Origin: Daphnia pulex
Lineage: Eukaryota > Arthropoda > Branchiopoda > Diplostraca > Daphniidae
DNA length: 64,000 nt
Direction: 5' to 3'
NCBI RefSeq assembly: GCF_021134715.1
Contig: NC_060024.1
Coordinates: 7,316,001 to 7,380,000 of the forward strand
Part shown: positions 36,940 to 49,500 of the stretch, in pieces
Layout: every line of letters begins with the position of its first letter
Numbering within the stretch: the first letter of the stretch is position 1
Notes under the pieces: model-generated
The model's input: only the letters and a program-made list of their open reading frames with translations
Database searches by the model: none
What the model was told of the DNA's origin: nothing
Position numbers and translations under genes: made by a program

Positions 36940-39824
36940 TATTTAGACAAAACTTTTTTGACACTGGAGCTGACTGGAGTAGAGCAATACCAACGGTGTG
37001 TTGAGGACAAATGAGTTATGGCCTAGTCCAAAGAATTTTAGACTGATCAGTCTATCACTATTTGACACTTTAATCGCCAGAAGGTAATTTATATCAAAAC
37101 TTGTGTTGTCATGTCAACTTGTCATGCCTCTAGTGGGCCATTTTTTAAATGATCCTTCCACTTCCACATTCCTTCCATTCCCTTCCATTCCTTGCTTGCC
37201 GGCGATTTCGGTGCCCGTAGTGACACAGTAGGATTAGTTTGAAAAACTAAAGAATGATAGTCCATTCGATACCATCACTACACTTTTCTTTATTTTGGTT
37301 AATAAGGGTGACGTCTAGTTTCAATTAAACAAATGACAAGGTTAATCCTTAATACGTCTAGGATGTTTTCATTGGCGTCAACCGGAAGACGCAAGCCCAG
37401 TCGGAAATAGGATTAGGACCTTTAAAGCAATCATCAAATTCAAATTTCGCTGCGTTGACGCACAGATTGTTGCGCTTTGTTGTATTCAAATTAAAATAAT
37501 TTCTTCTTACATTTCTCACAATTTTTTTTTATCCTGTAAAGGATGCCGAAAAGACAGACTGTTTACTCACTTTTTTATACTGTCTTTACGTTATTTGGAA
37601 GGAAAATTTAAAACATTTTACTGATGATCCCGGTAAAAATATTAAGCGATTGCAATTTGGGGCGGATATTTATCAAAGGACGCGCGCTGTTCAAATGAAT
37701 GCAAATGCATTTTTAATTCAAACAAATGCTATTGTAATATGCCATCTACTGGTAAACCGAGCAACGTTCATTCGATTTTTCCTATAATACAAAACCTGTA
37801 CCTGCACAGAATCCCTACAATAATTTTTTTTTGTTTGTTAAAAAGGAAAGCAGATAAATTTATATGAAATTGTAGGGAATATTATGAGAATCTTTAGACC
37901 TGAATTCATCTCACAATAGTAGGTCAAACGGATTTGTCAATTTCCTTTTAATCAAACGTGTTAGTATACATCATAATCAGTTAATCACATTGGCCTCTGA
38001 AGAACTCCGCCTAAGCTCGAGGGCATCGGTGTAAACCTATGGTTGGTATAAGCCCCAAAAAACAGTTGCGAAATTCTCGGTCATTCATTGAAACCGGATT
38101 TCGTCCGTCAAACCGACGCACCCAATTGCTAGACAAGGAACTATAAGCAAGCTCCAACTCTAAAAACATTTCAACACAATCCATCATCGCTGATCAATTC
38201 GCTTGCTAATTTAGAACCCGGTTGTATATGTTTCTCGGTGAAAACATATTCACATTAACATATCTTTGCTAGTAGAAATATGAAATTTGCTAAAAAATTC
38301 CTCGGTCGTTTATTACGATCAATGATCAAAATGAATTTTTATTTTGCTCTAGAGATTTATGGTAGTTTGACGGATTCAACACTGTTTCACATTTATTCCT
38401 ATTTTTCTATATGAATAAAACGTAGTTAATGTAAGAAATCAAGATTGTGATAAATGAGTTTTGTAGATTATTCACTTCCCTATACGCACGCGACTGATCT
38501 GATGTCACTTCTCAAATATTTCAAGGGCTGTTTTTGCTCATTCGACAGAGTTGCTTTTCTTATCGATTGCGAATCAATTCTTTTGAATAAATACAACAAC
38601 AAAAAAAAAAAAATAGAATAAAAAAGGATGCAAAAAAAAGTCCGGTTTTCCATAAATAGTCTATTATGGTAAAGATTTATGTCCTTGATAGAATTTGATA
38701 TATTCTTTCAGGTCAGATTTACAAAGAATCGTATAATTTGTATGCGTTGTAGACAATTGAATGGTTTATTGAACTGGCCAGCAATGAAAATTCAAATAAG
38801 GTTTTTGAATAGCAAGCGGGCGATCGCTCGGAGCGTCGCATCAAAATATAATAATAATAATAAAAATAAGAAATTAAAACAATAAAAAGGAAAACCCATG
38901 CACGATGGGAGAATCAGCTGAAATGTTTCTTGCGAAAAAGAAGTTTCGGAATTTCCCGATGCATGAAATCATGCACGACCTCAAATCTATATATTAATAT
39001 AATAGATCCATTGAAAAAGCAAGTGAAGCTCTCTCTCTGCTCTAGTCTTTGTGCAAACTTTCTATTTTTTGTGAGAAACCAAAAGAAGGTGATGTCATAA
39101 GACGAGTTTTGCTGCTGCTGCAGGTTTGGCCGCCGTTCAAAACGCATGTGGGCTCGGAATAAAAGGCAAAACGAATGTTACACAGCCAGCGTGAAATACA
39201 ACAAACGCGCGTACACCTTTTTTGCGTCTCTTCTCTTCTCTTTCTCTCTCTTTCTTCCAGCGTTCACGGAAAAGGTATAGAATGCCAAAGCCGTGAAATC
39301 GCCCCGAGGGTTTTGGCCTCGAAGCCACCAAAATACTCGAGTCTCAGACGTCATCAGACGCAGCACTCACGCTCTCCCTCTCTTTTCCATCCTTCTCGTC
39401 GCTCTTCTCGGTTGTTTTTTTCTTCCATTTGACTATGCACTCCATCCTCAGTTTCCGTACCAGTACCAACTACAACACCGGACTATTGAGAAGCAGAAAA
39501 GAGCCAGGCTTTATAGCCAAGAGTAATAGAAGAGCCGAGATCCGGAATTACTTCCCGGTCGGCGCTTAATATTCGAAATTCAGTGGGTTTGTTTTTTGCG
39601 GTGTACGTGTGTTGGTGATCGTTTTTTTGCCAATTGCCAAAACAATTAAAATTGCGGATTCAGGTGATGCCGCGACGAACGAGAAATTTGGATTTTTCCG
39701 CCATCTGTGACTGTTGTGTCGTGTCGGATCGCCGTTCGATTGAATCCGCTGGAATCACAGGGAATTACCGCCGCAATTGAACGCTGATAACAATTTGTGC
39801 GTGTTTTTTTTTTAAGGATTTGGA
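36940..39824. other. Intergenic, divergent upstream region of NUF2 and the Cad96Ca-like gene
   Basis: About 2.9 kb separate two divergent genes. The NUF2 side has repeated CCTTCCATT (37160-37190). The right side, near 39230-39260, is CT-rich. The stretch probably contains the promoter and non-coding 5' exon of the receptor kinase. No coding exon is supported. Confidence 0.45.
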
Positions 39825-42800
39825 ATGGAGTTTCTTCATACCCTCATCTGGCTTCTCTCTTGTTGGACCATAGGTAAAAAAGGAAAAAATGACTAACCTT
39901 GAAAATGAGCAAAGTCAGTCTATAGTCTACGTACAAGGATAGCACAATAGTTTTTTCTTAATTTTCCAACTGATACACTGCAAACAGATTCCGGTTCGAT
40001 AAAAAAAAGCTAACAGCCTCGAAACACAATTGATTAAATTTGATGAAAATGAATAAGCTGTCCTCCCCGGTGGTTCTCTGTGATCTCTTCAGAATCTATT
40101 TGATCTCTACGGAATCTATTTGATCAATTCAGAAAAGAGAAAAAAAAAAAAAAAAAAAATTGGTTTTAAAATTTATGTTGAATTGATTAAAATAAAAAAA
40201 AAAAAAATATTTCTTTAAATATTTTAGTACATAGCTACATATTACTATTTCTCAGTTGTAAAAAAAAAACACTTGTAAGTAAATTCCTGCTATTCAAGTT
40301 GCTTTTGATTATCAGATTCAAATATAGCTATCTTGCGCAGCGATCTACAAATACTAGACATTGCGTGACCTTCCAGTTTACTTCAAAATTTTAATAAGAC
40401 TCCTCGAATTTTGTCTGGGATTTTTTTGTTGTTGTTGCTCTGAACGCACAGTTTGAGAATTTAAAAAACAAATGAACAAACTGAGGGCAAGTTTTTGTTG
40501 ACTGGTTCAAAATGTGGTTGAAGAGAGTTCGTCCTTGAAAAGCCAAGCAAGAGCGAAGAAGGCTGCTGTGTGTAAATAATTGACTGTGTAATTTTTGTGC
40601 AGCCCAGTGCAACACTCCACCCACCATCGTAGCCGAGCGATCTTGGAGCCTGCCGGAAAACACGGCCGTCGGTGCACGCGTGAGCCAATTTCGGGGGCAA
40701 GACTCGGATGACGACGCCCTGAATTTCTTCATCGGAGCGCCGTCCTTGCTGCCCGGATTGCGTTTTCTCGATGGCTCCCGATTCTTCCACGTCGACTCAC
40801 GATCGGGCGCCGTCCTCCTCAAGGAGCCGCTCAATGGAATGCGTGGCCAGCGGCTCATGATTGGCGCCGGTGTCAACGATGGAGTCTACAATGCGAAAAT
40901 GGATATCGTCATCCAGGTGACGCCATCCGACGGATCCCAATTGCCACCGTCTAATAATCGCTTCAACTCCGTTCCCTTGCCGGCCAATGTCAATCCACCT
41001 CCTCTTCTTTCATCCGGAATCTCGCCCTCTTTTCCACCCCGTCCTCCAGCGCCACCTCGCATTACTTCCGGCTCATCGTCATCATCAGGAGAAGTGGATT
41101 TCAGTAAGTCGAAATAGCTAAGATACGACGGATGATGGTGTCGGTTTAATATTGGTAAAATATAACGGTGGATTCACCTTTATGGTTTTGATGGGATAGG
41201 TAATAGTTTTGTGGCACCGCCTATCAAGCCGGTGACGGCACAAGCTGATTGGTCCATCACTCCTTCACCTCCACATCAAGCCCTGGCCTCGCGGATGCCT
41301 CTGCAGACGGGCTTCCTGGAGACCCACACGACCGAGCAGGCGTCAACCGTCGATCCTGCTGGTCAGGTCAAAGCGACTCACGTGGAATTTCCCGTCGCCA
41401 CCGTCATCGTTCCTATCGTCATCGGACTGGTGGTGATGATCCTGGTGATTCTGGGCTCGTCTCTGGCCTGGATGCGGATGAAACGGTCCGGGCGATCGAG
41501 CAGCAGTCAAACTGGTCGCTCGTCATCCATCGACGAAGAGAAGGAAAGCAAAGTCGAGGCCGTGAAGACCATCAGCAACATGACGACGACGTCTTCGGTC
41601 GACGAGGATGAGCACGCCATCTCCTTGCAGCACTGGAGCAGCAAGAAAGCTGTCAGTAATCGCTACGAATCGTGGCATATAGGAGAGATTGATCAGGAAT
41701 GGGTGAGTGAATGATGTCGTCGCCAATCACAGAGATTTATAATTGAATTATTCAATTATTATGTCGGTGGCCATCAGAGAAACAAGAATCAAACGGAAGA
41801 TGGCTGGGAATTTCCACGTCATCGATTGCACGTCATTAGCATTTTAGGCGAAGGCTGTTTCGGCCAAGTCTGGAAATGTCAAGCTCTCAATATTGCAGGT
41901 ATGCCGAGACCCTTATTTCATATTTTATTGGGGGAAATTCAAATTTCTACTTTTAGCGGAATTTGGTAAGTCTAATGATTTGTTACTTTGGCTGTTCAGG
42001 CCTTGAGGGTTCATCGTTTGTGGCCGTCAAAACATTGAAAGAATCGGCCGGAGACAAAGAGAGACAGGACCTCCTGAAAGAACTTCAAGTAATGAAGAGC
42101 CTCAAGCCACATCCTAACATCGTAACACTTCTCGGTTGCTGCACGGACAAAGGTAATCCTTTGTCGAACCTATACATACGTATTATGCTGCATAGCAGTC
42201 TTGCCAAAACTATCGAGTTGGTCAACATGCAACCATAATAAGACGAGTTGTCGGTCGACACAATGTCAAAAGCTTCAAATGGGGGGGGGGGAAATGAAAA
42301 GGTTTTTTTTCTTTTAGAAGTTTAAATGGCTTTTTTTATTTCCACCTAATAACGAAGACGTAAAAAAATCGTAACGAAAAAACCGCTTGAACGAAACTCC
42401 AAGGTCTTGACTTGGATGCAAAAGATTGTTACGTACAACATGTTTAGGATGTTAATCGATTTGGTGCTAGAAGACGCATTATTATTACTATTTAAAAAAA
42501 GAATTATTTGGCGCATTAACGATCCGACGCTGATGATCTTTTTTTTCTCTCTCGTGTTAATTTAGATCCTGTTTTCGTCATTATGGAATACGTTTGCGGT
42601 GGGAAACTGCAGTCCTTTTTAAGGAAATCCAGGGCCGATCATTACTATGGCAACTTATATGGCGCTAGCAGCCACTTGAGCTCACGCGATCTCACTTCAT
42701 TTGCCTATCAAGTTTCGAGAGCCATGGAATTCTTGGCTAATAAAGGAGTACGTTGTTTTTCTCTTCTCCTACTCAGTTGCTGCTGCTCAGTTGCGCGTGA

Positions 42801-43528
42801 AAATAAATTAGCCAAGTGCTACAATAACTATTAACTATAACGGTTGATTTCATCAGATTATTCATCGTGACCTGGCGGCCCGCAATGTACTCATCAACGA
42901 CGAACGCGTCTGCAAAGTTGCTGATTTCGGATTCGCACGCGACATCATGGGAAATCACATTTACGAGCGGAAGTCGGAAGGTCGTTTGCCAATACGCTGG
43001 ATGGCACCCGAAAGTCTCTACGACAACGTTTTCTCATCCAAGACAGATGTTTGGAGTTTTGGTAAAAAACATTTGTTTTTCTTCATTTGAATTTCTTTAT
43101 TATGCCGAGATACACTATTATTTTGTTAAATGTCCATATTTCCTCGACAGGCGTCCTTCTCTGGGAAATCGTCACATTGGGATCAACTCCTTACCCGGGC
43201 ATGGCAGCTGGAGAAGTAAAAAAAAAATCAAATTATTTTTACCAGTTTTCTTAATTGTTATGTTTCAATCAAATTTTCTAATCATTTCTAGGTTATGCGA
43301 AAGGTTCGCGAAGGATACCGACTAGAGAAGCCGGAACACTGCAAGAGGGAGGTGTACAACGTCATGTTTTACTGTTGGGAAAAGGACGCTGCTCAACGAC
43401 CAGCTTTTAGCGAACTGGTGCAGCTACTTGAACAGTTGCTCATGTCCGAAACGGACTACATCGAGCTGGAGAGGTTCCCGGACCATTCGTACTATAACAT
43501 GGTTCCACCGACGGACGAAAAAGTTTGA
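39825..43528 (+). CDS. Cad96Ca: Cad96Ca/Stitcher-like receptor tyrosine kinase
   Basis: Nine exons join in phase into about 671 residues: 39825..39873, 40603..41103, 41200..41702, 41778..41898, 42000..42152, 42566..42747, 42857..43061, 43151..43215 and 43292..43528. The ATG at 39825 begins a signal peptide ([14 protein letters not shown]). The ectodomain (about 18-135) resembles a single cadherin repeat ([23 protein letters not shown]). A Pro/Ser-rich stalk follows, then a transmembrane helix near 249-273. The intracellular kinase domain has all catalytic motifs: [29 protein letters not shown] and WMAPES. One cadherin repeat plus this kinase is the architecture of insect Cad96Ca (Stitcher), which promotes epidermal wound repair and cuticle-barrier responses. 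Function here is inferred from that family. Confidence 0.93.
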
Positions 43529-44398
43529 GAAAGGGAAACATATTTTCCCATCTACTATAAGGAATGGTTGTTGTTGTTATGTCTTTTTTACTCCAGTGGT
43601 TGATTTTTCCCGCAATAATGTTCAACTCCTGCAAGCTGCAACAATACTTATAATTATTAGAACAGAAATGGTGCCTTTAAACGTTAAAACATTGTAAATG
43701 TGAGATGAACTGATATAGGTACATGTACAGTGTCTCTTTGATAAAAAAAAAATTCCTTCTCTTACGTACAAATTTTTAACTTTATTTCTTTTTAATTTTG
43801 AAAACAAAACAAATATTTAATTGTCATTTTCTTTGTGAGCTTGTTGAATATTTTGGATTTCACACGATCAGTGAAAAGGTTAAAAAAAAATAATAAAATA
43901 AAAACCCTGAACGCAGGAGGGTTCGATTAAAATTTCGGCGAAATTATTCAGTCAATAGGAAACCCATATTGATATTATGAATAATGAAAATAATTAGCAT
44001 ACCCAATAGAATTTCACGTCGCGAATCAATAGGCGTATCGTGGCGTGTCGTGGCAATAGACAATTTTCTCTTATGTCGTGGTAATAGACAGTTTCGACCG
44101 TCGCGCCACAACATATGTCGTGGCAATAGATCTAACCAAAAAAAAAACACTAAACGAATAAAGTGCGAACCCTAATAAACGCAGGAGAGATGAAAAGGCA
44201 AGATTGACCAACTGCACCATGTTAGATTATAGTCACGGCTCGAGCGCGTGACACCTAGCGGTCACGAGAAGAAGGGCACACTGACATAACACTGTTGATT
44301 TGATCCATATTTACATCTTCAAAGTCCCCTGAATCGCTATAATCAAGGAGCAAGTTTTGTTTGAAATGAGTTTTCTCTATTTTCACAAAAGTTTTGGT
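43529..44398. other. 3' region of the receptor kinase gene and spacer to the GON4L-like gene
   Basis: Two genes converge here. AATAAA hexamers near 43891-43901 could end the receptor-kinase transcript. A set of three short direct repeats follows at 44045-44131. No coding sequence is supported. Confidence 0.5.
44045..44131. repeat. Three copies of a GTCGTGGCAATAGA motif
   Basis: Copies at 44045-44062, 44073-44090 and 44114-44131 share GTCGTGG(C/T)AATAGA. Just before the third copy, GCGCCACAACATA forms an imperfect inverted repeat with ATATGTCGTGGC. Confidence 0.8.
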
Positions 44399-45839
44399 TT
44401 AGCTTGGAGGTGGTACATCATCAGGAAAAAGCTGAAGAAAACCCTGCGTTAAATGAGCGTTTCCTTTGAGCAGAGGAAGAATAGCATTTTTTATGTCGTT
44501 TATGTTGGGTGACGCATTGCTTTCCACTTGCTGAAGGGTCTTCAGAGTTCGCTTGAGTTGTGAAGGGCTATCTTTGAAATGAATCTGTAATTGAAAAAAA
44601 CAAAAAACATGGTCGGATTCATAAAGTTAGAACCAAGAAAGACATTTACCTTCAGTTTTGAGAAAAACTCGCGCATTCGGACGTACAAAAAATGTTGGAA
44701 CTGTACTCCACATAGAGCAGCTGCCTCTGGACTTAAAAAGAGAATAAACTCTTCCAACAAATCCATGTTATCTTTCAAAATATACTCGATTTTTCTGTAC
44801 AACTCCAAGAACGAATTAGAACTCGATTGAAATTGGCCCATAATAGAACACATTTCTTTAAACGCCACGGGATTTGATTGTTCCAACCGACTTTTAACTT
44901 TCGTGAAATAAATTTCGGCATGTGCTAATAATAATAAAATTTAAAAAATATCAATAATAATAATCATTAATAAACAAAATTTAAGCAGTACCAATGGAAC
45001 CATCGCTGTGTGGCTGCACTGGTTCATCATCGGCCATCCAAGAGTCAAGTATCCGCTTAGCATTGCGCTGATGTCGAATATGGCGATGAGCAGGGCTCCT
45101 CCCTTTTGGAACAGAACTGGTAACCAATGGAACTGTCGTCAAGAAATCAAGTGAAATAGAGTCTTCTTCTTCGTCGTCGTCTTCCATGACATCATTGCTG
45201 CTTAATGGACTCGAAGGAGGTTTATCCCCGTCGTCTCCTCCGCTGTTGCCAGCACTTGTTCCAGATGCACCAGATCCAGATGGACAAAAAATGCCACTGC
45301 CACCCTCAGCACCTGAAGAAGATGACTTTTGATTTCCCTGGACAAGTACAAAAAAAGGCGATTAAAATTGTACATATTTCTGGAGAACTTGGTTCTAACT
45401 GAACTATTATCTCTGAAATGGCTGTTTGAAGAATGTTCTCTGTGGGTTGTTGTACACGAGGAATATCATTGCTTGGTTTAGGAGTTTCCTCATCAGACGA
45501 AGAAAAATCCTCTTCAAACAGCAGTTCAACAACATCTTTTTTAGTAAGTTGGACAGTGAGATCTGCACCCGATTCCTCTGCATCGACTTCTAACATTTCA
45601 TCCATTAGATTATTTGGATCACTGAGGTTTTCTTCAGGCGCATTGCGTCTTTTAGACTTCTCGGGAGTTTGAGTTTGTACATCGGCTTGGTTCGCCCGTT
45701 TTCTTTTGCTGGTCTTTTGATTCTCTAAGCTATCATTTTGAAAGCTTACTTCTGAATTTCCAGAGTTCAACTGTTCAATAGAATGATGCAAAGCCTGAAG
45801 TTCATTTTCTCTTAGTTGATTGGTTTCTTTTGAAGCCAT
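44399..45839 (-). CDS. GON4L/muscle-wasted-like protein with PAH-type domain
   Basis: Four exons (45374..45839, 44992..45312, 44650..44924, 44399..44584) join in phase into 415 residues starting MASKETNQL. The N-terminal half is acidic and disordered with a basic KRKRAN patch. The middle has a Gly/Ser-rich stretch and an acidic MEDDDEEED run. The C-terminal 150 residues, with LYRKIEYIL, FILFLSPEAAALCGVQ and a final LLKGNAHLTQGFLQLF, match the paired amphipathic helix region of GON4L (LLKGHDHLQDEFSLFF in human). GON4L proteins are nuclear corepressor-associated factors, and the fly ortholog is muscle wasted. Known GON4L proteins are far longer (about 2,200 residues in human) and also carry a SANT domain not seen here. 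This is therefore a compact paralogue or a short form, comparable to YY1AP1. Confidence 0.72.
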
Positions 45840-46591
45840 CGCTCGAGACGTTATTTTTTCACATTACCAAAACAACCACAAAACTGTTCGGCCTTCGGCG
45901 CCATTTTCCAACATGGTCTCCGCGGTGGAACACGACCAATGCAACTTGGTCTCAACACGACGTGGCGGTACTTACCGCCGCCTGACGGGACAACCACCGC
46001 GGCGGTACGTACTGCCGCGGCAAATAATTTCCCCAAGATCACAGGCCACTCGGTGGCGGTAGGCATGTAGCTTTTCTTAAAGGTAAACAATAAGTATCGT
46101 CTGCTAATTGAACGCGCGCGCGCATTTTAGAGCGAAAACAGTACCGACTTTCTCCAAAAGGTGTCGGTACATGAGTCTTATCAATATGCAAGTTGTGTTA
46201 TTCTTGCTAGATGGCAGCACCAAAAAGTGTGCGTGATCTTATAAATTATCAACGATTGATTTTTTTACGGAATTTAATTATCTTTTAACATTCTCACTGT
46301 GAATTTTGAGTTTTGACCCTTCTTTCAATTTCTTATTCTCCCTTAAATATATAGTTTACATTTTGGTAACCTTTTTCTGAATAAGTCACTGTAGTAAAAC
46401 AAGCCGCAAGCGTCTGTCGTGGGACTGCAATACGCGCCTCAAATTTTCCAACTACAAGTCGTATGGTGAACGCTTTCAAGTATCTGGATCAAGAAAATGG
46501 ATCAAAATAAACTTTGAAACTTAAAAATCTTTCACTCCATGTTACCAAGCTGTCTTGTGGAAAACACCAAAATCCTGTTTGACCTATAGAA
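45840..46591. promoter_or_regulatory. Divergent promoter of the GON4L-like gene and WAPL, rich in inverted GGCGGTA motifs
   Basis: The two start codons are about 750 bp apart. Within 45964-46061 the heptamer GGCGGTA or its complement TACCGCC occurs four times. One pair forms a perfect palindrome with a 2-nt spacer (45964-45979). Another is the core of a 24-bp near-palindrome (45997-46020, one mismatch). A further inverted pair GTACCGAC / GTCGGTAC lies near 46143-46172. These look like dimeric transcription-factor sites; the factor is unknown. Confidence 0.5.
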
Positions 46592-49500
46592 ATGTCAAAA
46601 CATAACAAGACATATGGGAAAAGAGGGGCATCTGCCCCAGTAGCAAGTATTCAATTTGACAAAGTTATAACTGACAACAACAAAAGGCCCTCTGCTTCGA
46701 AATCTGCTGGAGTTGTGGGCAAATGGGGAACCACATCTTTCACATCGTTGAGGAGCAGCCAAGTCAATGGTGGTAAATCTGGTAAGTAATTTTCAATTTG
46801 ACCAATTTCATAATAATATTTGCTGAATTTTGGATTTAATTCTGTTTTTAGGTAAACGAGGGATGAGCCCTGTGAAATGCTTACCTGTAGACTATGGGGT
46901 GACAAGTCACACATCAACAGGTTTAAGTAGTGGAATAGATGCTTTTAATTTTGAACCAGGAGCCAACAGTACAACCAACTGCCCAGCCCAACCAAAACCA
47001 AGAAAATTTTTCAAATCTCGAGCCACTGAAGATGTTGCTAAAGCCACTGCAAATGTACAAAATCCATCTATACTTACAAGTTGTGTTGATTATCCATTGA
47101 ATCATGGAGAAATTCTTAGTGGAGCCAATCTTTATCCTGCTGTGTCAGGTGGTGTGGGTTATTTGTCCCCCACCTACACATCTCCCACAAGCAAATTGAC
47201 AACGAAACGAGGACGAGGACGTCCTAAAGGAACTCGTACTACCAGTCCTCGTGGATCTTCCACAGCCACAAGTTATAAGCCAAATGCAGCAAGAGGAGCA
47301 ACACCCCGGGGAAGACGCCGAGTTAAAAGCAATCGCTCTGTACGAGGACAGCAGTCAGGTGGTCGTGGCAAACGAAAGCGAGCCAAATGGGAGGGTGAGT
47401 CAGAATCAGAGGAAGAAGAAGAAGAGGAAGAAGCTGTCAGTTCAGAATTGGAAGAGCCTGTCGCATCTGCCAAGGAAGTCGAACCCGAAGAAGAGGAAGA
47501 AAATCAAGAAGACGAGGAAGAAAACCAAGAGGACGAAGAGTTGGAAAGCAAAAATGGTTTAGACTGCTTAGATAGTAGTAAAGAAGAATGTAAGCCACCC
47601 ATCAAACTACGCATAATCCGTCGAAATGACACGAATGCCTTCGTTAGCAAAGTTGGAACTGAAACGGACAACGTAACAAGTGATTTAATGACTCCTCCCG
47701 TAACGGATTTGCCAAAACAAGAAATTCCCAAAGCATTGGAATGCACGAACAAAATTGATGTCAATGTGCATGCTGAAAACGAAAGAGTGATTTCTCCGGA
47801 AGTACCCGTGAAGAAAGAAAGTCCAGAGCATTATCCAGCAATGGAAGTAAGTGCAGCTCAAAAGAATTATGTTGTAATAAATTGTAAATTAGTAAATCTA
47901 ATTTTCTTTTCATAGGAGGATGAACCATTTCAGCCAAAACCGGTTATTCCAGAAGAAGCAATGGTAGTTCCGACCGAGACGATAACAAGTATAGACCCTT
48001 CCATAGTTCCTCTTCCGAATGTTCATCATCAGCAACGAAAATCGAGCATTTTCAAAAGCCGGGCAACCTCGGCACAACCACCAACGGACAAAAACGCATT
48101 GGTTAAAGGAGAATCGTTAACTTCTACCAAAGGCAAAAAAGGTCTTGCTCTTTATCGTCACACATGGCATGAAGATGATGCGCGAAAAGCCGCTTCGTTA
48201 GATTCGGATGGCGCAACAGCCACTTCGTCAGTGTCAACATCGGCCGGATTATCTTCCGGTGATCAGCAGCATCCTCACCCGTCACCATGGGATGATTTAG
48301 GTGACGAATCCGAAGGACCACCGCCTAAACTTGCCCGTCTAGGTGCCTCTTCCAACACACTATCCTCAATGCCCCAGAAACTTAGCAATTTCTCTGAACC
48401 CGGCGAAGATGATGAACAAGGAGAGGCAACGAGTAGCCTGCGCTGTCCTCGCAAAGTCAAAGATTATTATACGGTGGTGAGAAATGTGAAGAAAGCTCAC
48501 CAGATCCAAGAATCGGGCGAGTTTCAAGAATTTAATGACGATGTTGACTACATTCTTGATGCTCTACAAGATCGAAACCCTACGGCCACTAGGCATGGAT
48601 AAATCGTTACATTTCCAATTTTGAACGTAACTCATCTCAATTTTGGCTTCGCTTCCTACAGGTGTCTTTCCGCCATGAGCCTGGCTTCAAAGTGCATGGA
48701 GCCAGCTTTCCGAATGCATCTTCGAGCGCATTCGACGGTGGCGAAATTTTTCAAGGCACTCAAGGATGCTCCGTCTAAAGCAGTGAGTTTTGGAAGTTTT
48801 CCTCTTTTTTTGTTGGTTTGACATGCAGTTTGATCTCATTCTGAATTTATTTACAGAGTGTGGCTCTCTGTACGTCATGCATCATGTTTGTTCTTACTCA
48901 AGATCGTTTGAACATGGACTTGGATCGCGACAGTCTGGAACTCATGCTTAATCTTCTCGAAATAGATGCCGGTATTTTAACTCTATAGTGTCAATTGCCT
49001 TGCACTTATTCTCACATTTTTTCGTTTGTTTAATGTGGTTGCAGTTCAGGTAGATCCCACAGAAGGCAAAGAACTGGAGAAAAACAAGCTCAAAGTACGC
49101 GAACTGTGTGAGGAAATGGTCCGGAAGGGTCATGCTCCGCATCTACAACTGGATAAAATAACAGCTGCTCAATTGGCTATGGAAACGCTATTGAGCTTAA
49201 CGTCGAAAAAAGCCGGTGAATGGTTCAAAGAAGAACTGCGCGTTTTAGGAGGCCTAGATCACATTATCCAAACTGTAACTGTTTGTACAGCTGTTCTCGC
49301 CCCAACTTCCGATGGGGGAATTTCCAATTGGGAATGGGACAAACCTCGCCTTGATGCTCTCAAAAAAGTTGATCGTTGCTTGAGGGTTTTGGAAAACGTA
49401 CGTTTTCTCCATTTTGTTTATTGCCTAGAAATCGAATTTTAAAGTTTTTTTTTTCCATCGACAGGTGACATTCCAGAATGAGGAGAATCAGAATTATTTA

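Noticed and set aside
41249-41611. Plus-strand frame of 120 codons
   Set aside because: An alternate frame across exon 3 of the Cad96Ca-like kinase.
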